From: Firmicutes bacterium HGW-Firmicutes-14
Lineage (GTDB): Bacteria; Bacillota; Thermincolia; Thermincolales; UBA2595
Direction of reading: 5' to 3'
Length of the DNA: 64,000 nt
Assembly (NCBI GenBank): GCA_002840275.1
Contig: PHAB01000009.1
Span: 62,001 to 126,000 of the forward strand
In this document: positions 24,657-32,497 of the stretch, one piece after another
Layout of the letters: each line of letters begins with the position of its first letter
How positions within the stretch are numbered: position 1 is the stretch's first letter
Notes under the pieces: generated by a model
The model's input: the letters and a program-made list of their open reading frames with translations, nothing else
Told to the model about the DNA's origin: nothing
Databases searched by the model: none
Made by a program: the position numbers and the translations under genes

Positions 24657-25424
24657 TTAATCATTCCCTTTAGCAAAAGGCTTCCGGACAACGTAAAAGG
24701 CCCTCCGGGTATCGGGCCTGGGTGGTTCAAAGGAAAAACCATGGTATACATCCATAAGTAAAAAACCTGTTTCTTCTAAAAACCGCGTAATATCAGGATG
24801 TTTATATGCCTTTTCTTTGTGTACTTCCACAAATTTTTCATAGAGTTCTCCCCGGCGGATAAAACCTGTAAGGCATATTTCCCATATATCGGTTTCCCTG
24901 TTGTAGGAAGTCTCCCATATAAGGGACATGTCGGTATCATCAATAAAGGTCGTGTCTCCGCCGCTGCCTGACAGTTTTTCCACGGCGTTCAGGTCAAAAA
25001 TGAAAAGCCCCCCGGGGCGCAGCGAATCAAAAACATTCTGAAAAACCAGCCTCAGGTCGTCCGGGTCAATAATATAGTTTAAACCGTCATGATAACAGGT
25101 GACCAGGTCAACCTCTTCCGGCAGTTCCAGGCGTCTCATGTCCTGTTCCAGGAAATAGGCCCTGATACCCTTTTGATGGGCTTTTTCCGCAGCCTTTTTG
25201 AGCATCCCGGGCGCAATATCTATCCCATATACCTTATAACCCCGGGCTGCCAGCGGTAACACCGTGTTTCCCGTGCCACATGCCAAATCGGCAATATTCC
25301 CGGTGGGGGAGTTAAATCTATCTGTTATGGCCTCCATATAATCTGCCCATTCCTCGTAGTCTATCCCTGCCATCAGGTAATCATAAATATCAGCCAATTT
25401 ATTATACTGATCCACCTTATGCAT
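24657..25424 (-). CDS. Class I SAM-dependent methyltransferase
   Basis: 255 aa. N-terminal YNKLADIYDYLMAGIDYEEW, SAM-binding motif I IADLACGTGNTVLPLAARG (~44-62), acidic end of strand 2 (YGIDIAPGML), and DLVTCYHDGLNYI. The family methylates small molecules; the substrate cannot be told. Its start overlaps the last 8 bases of pfkA, so the two are translationally coupled. Confidence 0.88.
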   Translation of the reverse strand: MHKVDQYNKLADIYDYLMAGIDYEEWADYMEAITDRFNSPTGNIADLACGTGNTVLPLAARGYKVYGIDIAPGMLKKAAEKAHQKGIRAYFLEQDMRRLELPEEVDLVTCYHDGLNYIIDPDDLRLVFQNVFDSLRPGGLFIFDLNAVEKLSGSGGDTTFIDDTDMSLIWETSYNRETDIWEICLTGFIRRGELYEKFVEVHKEKAYKHPDITRFLEETGFLLMDVYHGFSFEPPRPDTRRAFYVVRKPFAKGND

Positions 25425-26517
25425 CACCAAATCCTATTCCAACTGCCTTGGCGGCAAACACCACATCACTGTCAGCAGGGACGCGACGCAGTTCCCTGAC
25501 TGCTTCCGCTATAGGGACAGACTCAATGTTTGTCCCCCGGAGACAGACCATTTCGCCTATTTTGCCTTCCATCAGTATCTTCACAGCATGGGCCCCATAC
25601 CGCGTACCCAGGAGCCTGTCAAAGGGTGTGGGGCTCCCCCCCCTCTGTAAGTGTCCAAGCACCGTTACCCTGGTTTCCATCCCGGTACATTTTTCCAGCT
25701 CACTACCGACAACATTGCCGATGCCGCCTAACCTGACAGGGTCTGCACTGTCCTCAATCATCTTCTGGATAACCATCTCACCGCCTGCCGGCTTAGCTCC
25801 TTCGGCTACTACCACTATGCTGAACTTTTTCCCTTTGAGTTTCCTGGAAACAATCTTTCGGCAGACATTCTCAAAAGTAAAAGGGATTTCCGGTATCAGA
25901 ATAACATCCGCACCGCCTGCAACCCCGGAATGTAAGGCAATCCACCCGGCGTACCGCCCCATAACCTCCAGGACCATAACCCGGTGATGGGATTCGGCAG
26001 TGGTATGAAGCTTGTCAATAGCCTCAGTGGCTGTGACCAGGGCAGTATCAAAACCAAAGGTGACATCTGTGGCTGACAGGTCATTATCAATGGTCTTAGG
26101 CACCCCTATGACAGGCAGACCTTTGTCACAAAACTCCTTGGCAATACTGAGACTCCCGTCCCCCCCTATAACCACCAGGGCATCAACTTCCATTTCTTTC
26201 AGATTATTAATTATATGGTCCGACATATCCACATAGACCCGTTCCCCATCCTTCATAATGGGATATCTGAAGGGATTGTCACGGTTTGTGGTTCCCAGGA
26301 TAGTACCGCCTCTCGGGAGTATGCCCGAAACGGCAGCCAGGTCCATCCTCTTGGCCATGTTGTTGATCAGACCTCCAAACCCGTCGAGAAAGCCGACAAC
26401 CTCCAGGTCATATTTATTGATGGCAGTCTTGACGACAGCCCGTATTACAGCATTCAGGCCCGGGCAGTCCCCTCCACCGGTTAATACCCCTATTCGCTTA
26501 ATCTGGCTTTTTGCCAT
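25417..26517 (-). CDS. pfkA: 6-phosphofructokinase
   Basis: 366 aa, the length of group III/'clade X' PFKs rather than the ~320 aa Bacillus type. It phosphorylates fructose-6-phosphate. GVLTGGGDCPGLNAVIR binds phosphate; IGGDGSLSIA carries Gly at the site equivalent to residue 104, which favours ATP; PKTIDND carries Lys at 124, as in PPi-dependent enzymes. This mix occurs in actinobacterial ATP-PFKs, so the donor needs an assay. MGRYAGWIALHSG and HLQRGGSPTPFDR are intact. Divergent from the CBS-ACT gene. Confidence 0.94.
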   Translation of the reverse strand: MAKSQIKRIGVLTGGGDCPGLNAVIRAVVKTAINKYDLEVVGFLDGFGGLINNMAKRMDLAAVSGILPRGGTILGTTNRDNPFRYPIMKDGERVYVDMSDHIINNLKEMEVDALVVIGGDGSLSIAKEFCDKGLPVIGVPKTIDNDLSATDVTFGFDTALVTATEAIDKLHTTAESHHRVMVLEVMGRYAGWIALHSGVAGGADVILIPEIPFTFENVCRKIVSRKLKGKKFSIVVVAEGAKPAGGEMVIQKMIEDSADPVRLGGIGNVVGSELEKCTGMETRVTVLGHLQRGGSPTPFDRLLGTRYGAHAVKILMEGKIGEMVCLRGTNIESVPIAEAVRELRRVPADSDVVFAAKAVGIGFGDA

Positions 26518-26565
26518 TATATTACCTCCTTTGTTCAGAACTCCTATTGCTTATTCACGGTGTCC

Positions 26566-26586
26566 TTCGACATTCGACATTCGACA
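26566..26586. repeat. Three tandem copies of TTCGACA
   Basis: A perfect 7-base triplet repeat in the divergent region between pfkA and the CBS-ACT gene, 49 bases upstream of pfkA. A related TGTCGAATAAAG lies further along. It may be an operator or a slippage tract; no regulator is identified. Confidence 0.6.
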
Positions 26587-26735
26587 TGGTGACTTTTATT
26601 TCCTTCATGCATATATATTTAGTATAAACTAGTAATTCTTTTTACTTATTGGACAAGGAATTATAGGACCTTATGTCGAATAAAGTTGAAACCTGTACTT
26701 CATTCCTCTAATCTTTGCTATGGGAAGGTGTTAAT

Positions 26736-27380
26736 ATGTTTGTCAAAGACCTTATGTCGTGGCCGGTAATAACAATATTCGATACATCCACTGTCGGTGA
26801 GGCTTTGGAACTCCTTAGGGCCAAGAAAATCAGGCATTTGCCGGTTGTTGGTACTAATCAGATCCTGGTAGGAGTTGTATCAGAAACTGACCTGATAAAA
26901 GTTTTTCCAAACGGCAGGGAATTATCAACATTTGAATCAAACCTCCTGGCCAGGACCCCGGTGTCCAAGGTGATGAAAAAAGCGCTGTATATTGCGCCTG
27001 ACAAGACAGTCGAAGAAGCCGCCCTGGTAATGCGCACCAACAGGATTAGTTGTCTGCCCGTTCTGGATGAAAACGGGAAACTGATTGGACTGATTTCCAA
27101 AAATGATATTATCGATGCCTTCATCACATCCCTTGGCCTGAAAGAAGGCGGCACAAGGATTTCGCTTGTTTACCAGAGAAAATGGGGGTTCCTATCAGAG
27201 CTGGTGACTTTTGCCGATAAGCGCAACATAAGAATTGATAATATTGTGTCCTTTGATAAAGAACTGGTTTTGAAAATAAGCGGTAAAGCAATGGAGTTCA
27301 TTAATGACCTGCGCAAGGCAGGTTACAACATTACAGATGTTTCATATATCGAACCCGACCGGCTGGAAAAAGCTGAATAG
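26736..27380 (+). CDS. CBS-pair plus ACT-like domain protein (AcuB-type)
   Basis: 214 aa. Two CBS domains (~1-55 with FVKDLMSWPVITI; ~75-135 with VMKKALYIAPDKTVEE) bind adenosyl ligands, followed by a C-terminal ACT-like segment (~150-205). This layout matches AcuB, linked to acetoin/acetate use in Bacillus. ATG at 26736 follows GGGAAGGTG by 5 bases. It lies next to pfkA and the ActP-like operon, so a role in carbon-state sensing is plausible. Confidence 0.82.
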   Translation: MFVKDLMSWPVITIFDTSTVGEALELLRAKKIRHLPVVGTNQILVGVVSETDLIKVFPNGRELSTFESNLLARTPVSKVMKKALYIAPDKTVEEAALVMRTNRISCLPVLDENGKLIGLISKNDIIDAFITSLGLKEGGTRISLVYQRKWGFLSELVTFADKRNIRIDNIVSFDKELVLKISGKAMEFINDLRKAGYNITDVSYIEPDRLEKAE

Positions 27381-27417
27381 CCGCCAGAACTGAATTTAGT
27401 GACAGTGCCATTGGATA

Positions 27418-27451
27418 AGGAGCCATACCTAAGAATCGGCTCCTTTTTCTA
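27418..27451 (+). terminator. Rho-independent terminator after the CBS-ACT gene
   Basis: AGGAGCC, 13-base loop, GGCTCCT, then TTTTCTATTTT. Confidence 0.85.
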
Positions 27452-27652
27452 TTTTAGAAATACCGGAATCCCCCACAAAGAATAAGGTCCGTTTGCACCA
27501 AAAAAACGTACATTTATCATTATATCATATTTTTTGGGTAGGTGTCCCATAAGTATAACCGGGGATGCTGTTTTTTTGACCATAAAAGTGGTAATGGCAG
27601 ATATGTTCTTCATGACGGCAACAACTCAGCTTGGACGAAGGGAAAAATAATC

Positions 27653-27700
27653 CCAGGACGGGGCAAATGTTTTCCGGAGGAATCATTTGCCCCGTCCTGG
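27653..27700. repeat. Perfect 17-bp inverted repeat in a convergent gap
   Basis: CCAGGACGGGGCAAATG, a 14-base spacer, CATTTGCCCCGTCCTGG. No T-run follows on either strand, and it differs in sequence from the three-copy element. The rest of the 382-base gap (27381-27762) holds a terminator at each end and no credible gene. Confidence 0.85.
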
Positions 27701-27718
27701 CTTGGCTTATATTGGGAA

Positions 27719-27749
27719 GTAAAAAGAGGCGCCTCATTTGAGACACCTC
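27719..27749 (-). terminator. Rho-independent terminator after the KamA-family gene
   Basis: Minus strand GAGGTGTCTC-AAAT-GAGGCGCCTC followed by TTTTTACTTC. Confidence 0.85.
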
Positions 27750-27762
27750 CCTGTATTATTTC

Positions 27763-29637
27763 TTAAAAATAGTACCATATGCTGTCATATTCCTCGGGAT
27801 TTTCCCCTCTCCTGTACATTTCCACCAGGAAATCCAGGATGGGAACATCTTCATGAAAATATGGCCTGGTATCGGCAAATCCGTGATCCCAGGGAAAGAA
27901 CTCGTATACCCTGGCACCGTTGGGCAGCACCGATATAACTTCATGGTCCTGTCCTGCCCTGAGGTAGCTCTTGCCAATACGCGGAATATTAAACACAGCT
28001 TCATCGGTGCGGTCCAGCCCGGGGCTCAACCTTGCCTCTTCAGCCTGTTCCTGGACCAGCCTGGCAATAGGAACCCTATAAGCCCTGGTCTCCTCCTTGC
28101 CCTTTGCATTAAATGTATAATAAGGGTCCACCCCTATTGATCTTATGGCCTTTCTTAAGCTGACCATTTCAAATTTACGGGCGTTCTCCATGGTAAAAAC
28201 GGTCTGGTTATATACCGGAATACCCCTGGACCTTAAGTTCTGTATTGCCTTCATGCTTTCGGGGGTAACCTCGTAAGGGTGTTCAAAGTGGGTCATCAGG
28301 GCAATCTCTCTCCTGCCGGGTTCGATATACCCCGCCAGCATGTCTGCCAGTTCCCCGGTAATTCTCATGGGCAGAACCACCGGCACCCTGGTCCCGATCC
28401 GGACCCTCCGGATGTGTTCCATTCCGGCCAGCCTGTCTAGGACTTTCTTTATCATCCGGTCATTCATGATTCCCGGGTCACCGCCGGTAACAAGTATTTC
28501 ATTGAGCCCGGTGTTTTCACTGACCCAGTCAAGGGCTTCATCCAGCTTGTTCCCGGATGCTGTCGCATCTGACGCCAAGACATCGGTAATCTCCCAGTTT
28601 CTCTGGCAGTAGACACAAATCTGGGCACAGGTGTTATGAGGTTTAAATATGGCAATCATTGGGTATCGTCTGGTAACCAGGTCAACAGGAGATGTATCCT
28701 TTTCCCCCATAAAATCCAGGTCTCCCCCGCCATGCTTAGCCATAAGGACATTTTCTACGTAATCCAGAGGTGGTATTACCTGTGCCCTTACGGCATGGTC
28801 TGCCATCCTGTGAGGTTTATAATCCATAAGGGACAAATAATATGGGGTTATCCCAAAAGGCAGCCTGTTTCCGGTTGCCCTTTCAACAGCCATTTTCTCC
28901 CTGGCAGTCAACTGAATGAGGTCTTCCAGGGTTTTCCTGTCCCTAATGGTATGCCGGCTCTGCCATACCCAGTCTTCCCAATCCTCGTGAGAACCGCCAA
29001 AATATGTTAGAATCCTGTCCCGGTTTCGAAGCCTGAGCTTGATGTTTTCCTCTTCCAGGCCGCTGGGGTAACTCCTGATTCTTTCGTGAATCTTCCCTCC
29101 GACAATATTGAGAACTTCTGACCGCACCCTGGCTACCGCCCTCTGGTCGCCTTTGTCGTACTTTTCCATTGACAGTACTTTTCTGTCTAAATCTGTTTTC
29201 CCTTTCATCCCCAGGAATAACCGGCGCAATTCTTCTATAAAAGCCACGGATACTTCAACTTTATGGTTATGGGCAAGCTTCACCATAATTTCGAGAATAC
29301 CGTGGCCTGTTATTTCCTCACTTCTCCTGGAAAAGATGTTTTTCAGGACATTTATACACCTGCGGGCAATATTCCTGTCCACCATGGCCATATTGCCCCA
29401 ATCCAGCACATTGTGCTGGCTGATTAAAGTCCTGCGCTCAAAATCCGTCAGATAATTAAATATGCGTTTTCTGATGGTTTCAATTTCCGCATCCTGTTTC
29501 ACAAGCTGGTGGAAAACAGGATTTTCCGACCAAAAGAGCTCCAGTTGCTTTATTACAATTTCCCATTGTTGAGACTGATTTCTAAGCCGGTTGTAACTTA
29601 GGGCATTTTCCTTCTCTAATTGTTTAATGAGTTCCAT
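27763..29637 (-). CDS. KamA-family radical SAM aminomutase with a long N-terminal extension
   Basis: 624 aa. Radical SAM/PLP enzymes of this family shift an amino group between the alpha and beta carbons (lysine to beta-lysine, glutamate to beta-glutamate). The 4Fe-4S motif CAQICVYC places Cys at residues 337, 341 and 344. NEILVTGGDPGIMND, RIGTRVPVVLPMRIT and GIPVYNQTVF match KamA. About 200 extra residues precede the usual start of the family, with charged helices and no recognised domain. Start at 29637 follows GGGAGGG. A c-di-AMP riboswitch controls it, which suits osmolyte (beta-amino acid) synthesis. The true substrate is unknown. Confidence 0.88.
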   Translation of the reverse strand: MELIKQLEKENALSYNRLRNQSQQWEIVIKQLELFWSENPVFHQLVKQDAEIETIRKRIFNYLTDFERRTLISQHNVLDWGNMAMVDRNIARRCINVLKNIFSRRSEEITGHGILEIMVKLAHNHKVEVSVAFIEELRRLFLGMKGKTDLDRKVLSMEKYDKGDQRAVARVRSEVLNIVGGKIHERIRSYPSGLEEENIKLRLRNRDRILTYFGGSHEDWEDWVWQSRHTIRDRKTLEDLIQLTAREKMAVERATGNRLPFGITPYYLSLMDYKPHRMADHAVRAQVIPPLDYVENVLMAKHGGGDLDFMGEKDTSPVDLVTRRYPMIAIFKPHNTCAQICVYCQRNWEITDVLASDATASGNKLDEALDWVSENTGLNEILVTGGDPGIMNDRMIKKVLDRLAGMEHIRRVRIGTRVPVVLPMRITGELADMLAGYIEPGRREIALMTHFEHPYEVTPESMKAIQNLRSRGIPVYNQTVFTMENARKFEMVSLRKAIRSIGVDPYYTFNAKGKEETRAYRVPIARLVQEQAEEARLSPGLDRTDEAVFNIPRIGKSYLRAGQDHEVISVLPNGARVYEFFPWDHGFADTRPYFHEDVPILDFLVEMYRRGENPEEYDSIWYYF

Positions 29638-29718
29638 AACCAATCCCTCCCCGTTATATTTCTGATCTTGACAATCAGGTGAAAACAGGTGAATATGTGT
29701 TACAGTACGGTCGAAGTG

Positions 29719-29745
29719 GAAAAAAAAACACCCTGGAGGGCGCTC
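29719..29745 (-). terminator. Terminator of the ydaO riboswitch
   Basis: Minus strand CGCCC-TCCA-GGGTG followed by eight or more T. It lies after the aptamer and before the KamA-family start, as expected of a transcription-control platform. Confidence 0.75.
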
Positions 29746-29789
29746 TTGTTATTTTCGGAAAACCAAAGTCACAGATGCCGAAAAAAGTG

Positions 29790-29916
29790 CACAAAGCAAC
29801 TCCCTTGCCACGCTTACGAGGTTAGCTGACGGATTCGGAAGGAAGAGTCTCCCTACCCACCAAGTGGGATTCACCCCGAGATTTGGTTCCCCCGCTTCTA
29901 AAAAAGAATTAAGCGT
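29790..29916 (-). promoter_or_regulatory. Cyclic di-AMP (ydaO/yuaA) riboswitch
   Basis: On the minus strand the conserved blocks appear in order: AGAAGCGGGGGAACCAA, CGGGGTGAATC, TGGGTAGGGAGACTC, CCGAATCCGTCAGC, and TAACCTCGTAAGC. These are the strongly conserved joining regions of RF00379. A TTGACC/TATAAT promoter lies upstream and a terminator downstream. ydaO switches turn genes off when c-di-AMP binds, and usually control potassium, osmolyte or wall-hydrolase genes. The exact 3' border is approximate. Confidence 0.92.
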
Positions 29917-29940
29917 ATCTCCGTATATATTATTATCAAT

Positions 29941-29970
29941 ATTATATCATTCCACAGTAGTTAAGGTCAA
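29941..29970 (-). promoter_or_regulatory. Sigma-A promoter of the c-di-AMP riboswitch
   Basis: Minus strand TTGACC, 18-base spacer, TATAAT. Predicted transcription start is about 15-20 bases before the aptamer. Confidence 0.75.
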
Positions 29971-29993
29971 GTAACATGCTTCATTAGAATTCG

Positions 29994-30452
29994 TTAAATG
30001 CCTCCTGGAAAGCCTAACTGGCGCCACGCCTCATAAAGCACTATAGCCACGGAATTGGAGAGGTTCAGGGACCGGACTTCATTAATCATCGGGATCCGTA
30101 CACACCTTTCCGGATTGGCTTCCAGCAGTTCTTTTGGCAGACCGGCTGTTTCCCTGCCATATACCAGGAAATCGTCCTCCCCGTATTTTACATCAGTATA
30201 ATATTGTCTCCCCTTAGTTGTTACGTAATAAAACCTGGAACCGGTATACTTGGAAAACAGTTGTCCGATACCATCGTAATAACGGATATCAACCTGGCTC
30301 CAGTAGTCAAGTCCTGCCCTTTTTAGGTATTTATCTTCCACGGAAAACCCAAGAGGTCTGACGAGATGTAGTACACACCCCGTCACTGCACACGTCCTGG
30401 CAATATTGCCGGTGTTATATGGTATCTCTGGTTCTACCAGAACAATATTCAC
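29994..30452 (-). CDS. trmL: tRNA (cytidine/uridine-2'-O-)-methyltransferase
   Basis: 152 aa SPOUT methyltransferase that modifies position 34 of tRNA-Leu. MNIVLVEPEIPYNTGNIART at the start, then LVYGRETAGLPKELLE and the knot motif IPMINEVRSLNLSNSVAIVL, cover the whole fold. Family length is 150-160. GTG start with GGGTGG upstream. Transcribed toward the c-di-AMP leader. Confidence 0.94.
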   Translation of the reverse strand: MNIVLVEPEIPYNTGNIARTCAVTGCVLHLVRPLGFSVEDKYLKRAGLDYWSQVDIRYYDGIGQLFSKYTGSRFYYVTTKGRQYYTDVKYGEDDFLVYGRETAGLPKELLEANPERCVRIPMINEVRSLNLSNSVAIVLYEAWRQLGFPGGI

Positions 30453-30487
30453 GGTATTACCACCCTGCCTGCAAATCTGATATATTA

Positions 30488-30742
30488 TTATTTTTTTTCA
30501 TCATTTTTTTCGTCCGGAGGCAGCTTCTGAACTTCTTTTAGCTGGGCCTTCAAACAGACAAACAGGTAGCTGTAAAGATACATCGATGCTGCAAAAATCA
30601 TTACTATTGCAACAGTATCAAGCACTCTGAGAGGGATATCATAAACGGAAGTTACTACGGTTCCCTGAAACCTATTGGGTACCAGTAAAAAAATAATTCC
30701 CAGCAGGTGAACTAAAAAGGTAAAAATCAACCTTTCTCTCAC
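30488..30742 (-). CDS. Small two-helix membrane protein
   Basis: 84 aa starting GTG at 30742, with GGGGAGG 7 bases upstream. Two hydrophobic helices (LIFTFLVHLLGIIFLLVP and TVAIVMIFAASMYLYSYLFV) precede a charged tail ending PPDEKNDEKK. No family recognised. Downstream of the alpha/beta hydrolase, upstream of trmL. Confidence 0.7.
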   Translation of the reverse strand: MRERLIFTFLVHLLGIIFLLVPNRFQGTVVTSVYDIPLRVLDTVAIVMIFAASMYLYSYLFVCLKAQLKEVQKLPPDEKNDEKK

Positions 30743-30785
30743 TATAAGACCTCCCCGGTGACCTAAAGGCAGTCGACTGACTAAA

Positions 30786-31568
30786 TTATACCACATTAGC
30801 CCTGCCTTTCCAATAATGGGTCAGGTTTTCAACCCATCTGACCGTCTCCTGTTCCACCAGGTTGTAATGAGCATTAAAACGGTGATCCCCTTCCTTCACA
30901 AATAGCCGGCTCTTGGGTTTGCGGGCTGCCTCATACAGCCGGACACCCTGTATGAACGGAACGGTTTCATCAGAAGTCCCGTGAACAATTAAAAGGGGTC
31001 TGGGAGATACCCGGGACGCCGCTCCAAGTACATCATAACGGGCCAGGTCATTAAAAAAACCCCTTTTTAACAAATAAAAATCGTCGCCTTCCGGTATCGT
31101 GAACACATCTTCAGGGCCATCCAGAAGGTCACGGGCGCGTTCAATAAAGGTTTCCGTCAGGTCTGACGGAGCCGCCCAAGTACATACCGCACCGACCCTG
31201 ATATCCAGGGCCGCATGACAAATAGCCGTGGTCCCGCCAAAACTCCTTCCCAGAACAACTATTTTACCCTTGGTAACGGAAGAAACGAAATCCACAGCTG
31301 CCGACAGGTTCTCAATATATTTGCTTAGGGTAATATCTGCAAAATCCCCTTCACTTTCTCCGGTTCCCGAAAAGTCAAACCGAAGGGTCGGAATGTTCAG
31401 GGTGCAGAACCGTTCTGCCAGGTGAACTGCCCGGCCGCTGCCGGTCATGTTTCCCCTGAACCCATGGCAGATAATAAGTGCGGGATTTCTATCATTAATA
31501 CGTTTGGGGCAGTGCAGTTCCCCGGTCAGTATACAGCCATCCCGGCTTGAAAAACTGATTATTTCCAT
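30786..31568 (-). CDS. Alpha/beta hydrolase, peptidase S9/DLH-like
   Basis: 260 aa cytoplasmic hydrolase. Oxyanion region ICHGFRGNMTGSG (~33), nucleophile elbow LGRSFGGTTAI (~112), acid IVHGTSDETVPF (~200) and His KEGDHRFNAHYN (~227) complete a Ser-Asp-His triad. The N-terminal ISFSSRDGCILTGELH matches esterases of this group. No signal peptide. Substrate unknown. It lies 16 bases after the PhoU-like gene and is probably cotranscribed with it. Confidence 0.85.
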   Translation of the reverse strand: MEIISFSSRDGCILTGELHCPKRINDRNPALIICHGFRGNMTGSGRAVHLAERFCTLNIPTLRFDFSGTGESEGDFADITLSKYIENLSAAVDFVSSVTKGKIVVLGRSFGGTTAICHAALDIRVGAVCTWAAPSDLTETFIERARDLLDGPEDVFTIPEGDDFYLLKRGFFNDLARYDVLGAASRVSPRPLLIVHGTSDETVPFIQGVRLYEAARKPKSRLFVKEGDHRFNAHYNLVEQETVRWVENLTHYWKGRANVV

Positions 31569-31584
31569 AATAAGTCCCTGGGTA

Positions 31585-32205
31585 TTACTCTTCTTTGAAG
31601 GCCAGGGCGATAGCCTTCAGATATCTTAAAATATCTTTAAGTGAATCAAGTATTACCAGGTAAACCAACGATGATTTAGGCAGACAGATCCCCCTAATCA
31701 GGCGCTCCTGATGTTCTTCAGCATATTTCCGGCCGATGGCTTCATATTTATCAGACCGTTCGATAATATGGCTGATAATAACAGGGTTCTTGGTAAGAAT
31801 CAAGTCATGGACATTCTGCAGTCCTTCAAGAGCCGCGGTGAAGAAGTCTTTTAGTTCTGACAGGGCCTTGTCACTGAAAAGTAACCCGTCATCAGCTTTG
31901 ATCCGGATTTGTTCTACAGTCTTGTCAAGGCTGTATTTTATTTTCTTTAGCTCACTGTTTACCTCAATGATGGTGGTCGAAGGCAGGACCTTTGACTCTT
32001 CCCTGGCGGCAATTACCGCCTGGTTCAGCTTTTTGGCCGCCTGTTCTATCCTAGCGCCGACCTTCTCGGCCTCACTCAGGCTTTCCCGGTTGTGCCGCAG
32101 AAGTCCGTCGAATGCTTTGGCTGTCATTTGTTCAGTCTCATGTGAGATTTCATCCAAAATCTTGCATACATCATCAAATTCGTGACTGCAAATTGATTTT
32201 GTCAT
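31585..32205 (-). CDS. PhoU-like helical-bundle protein
   Basis: 206 aa, all-helical. Residues ~1-200 hold two PhoU-like three-helix units (EISHETEQMTAKAFDGLL; NPVIISHIIERSDKYEAIG), the second near the ExxxD metal pattern. PhoU-like proteins tune phosphate transport or sit as C-terminal domains of Na/Pi transporters; here it is free-standing. ATG at 32205 follows GGAGG; a GTG three codons earlier abuts the ribosome site. Confidence 0.6.
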   Translation of the reverse strand: MTKSICSHEFDDVCKILDEISHETEQMTAKAFDGLLRHNRESLSEAEKVGARIEQAAKKLNQAVIAAREESKVLPSTTIIEVNSELKKIKYSLDKTVEQIRIKADDGLLFSDKALSELKDFFTAALEGLQNVHDLILTKNPVIISHIIERSDKYEAIGRKYAEEHQERLIRGICLPKSSLVYLVILDSLKDILRYLKAIALAFKEE

Positions 32206-32430
32206 ACTTACCACCCTCCTGCCGTTTGTTTTTATTAATTATATCAAAAAACCCGTCTGCCTGCCATTAGATTTCGGTTTAACTGATTAAAATTGCGGGT
32301 AAACGGGGCTGAACGGCAACTAACGGTATCAAGAGTGTTTAAATTGTATACATCTGCAGGGTCTTATAATTAGGAAGCTGTATATAAATAATGACATTGC
32401 CGTAATAACAAGCTATCCAGCCCAATTTCG

Positions 32431-32459
32431 TTGACACCTACCCCAATTTTTGATAAATT
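32431..32459 (+). promoter_or_regulatory. Sigma-A-type promoter for aconitase
   Basis: TTGACA, 17-base spacer, TAAATT, about 40 bases upstream of the aconitase start. The rest of the ~290-base divergent gap shows no clear structure. Confidence 0.55.
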
Positions 32460-32497
32460 AAGTAATGGTGAGATAGGACAAGGAGGTTGCTATTAAA

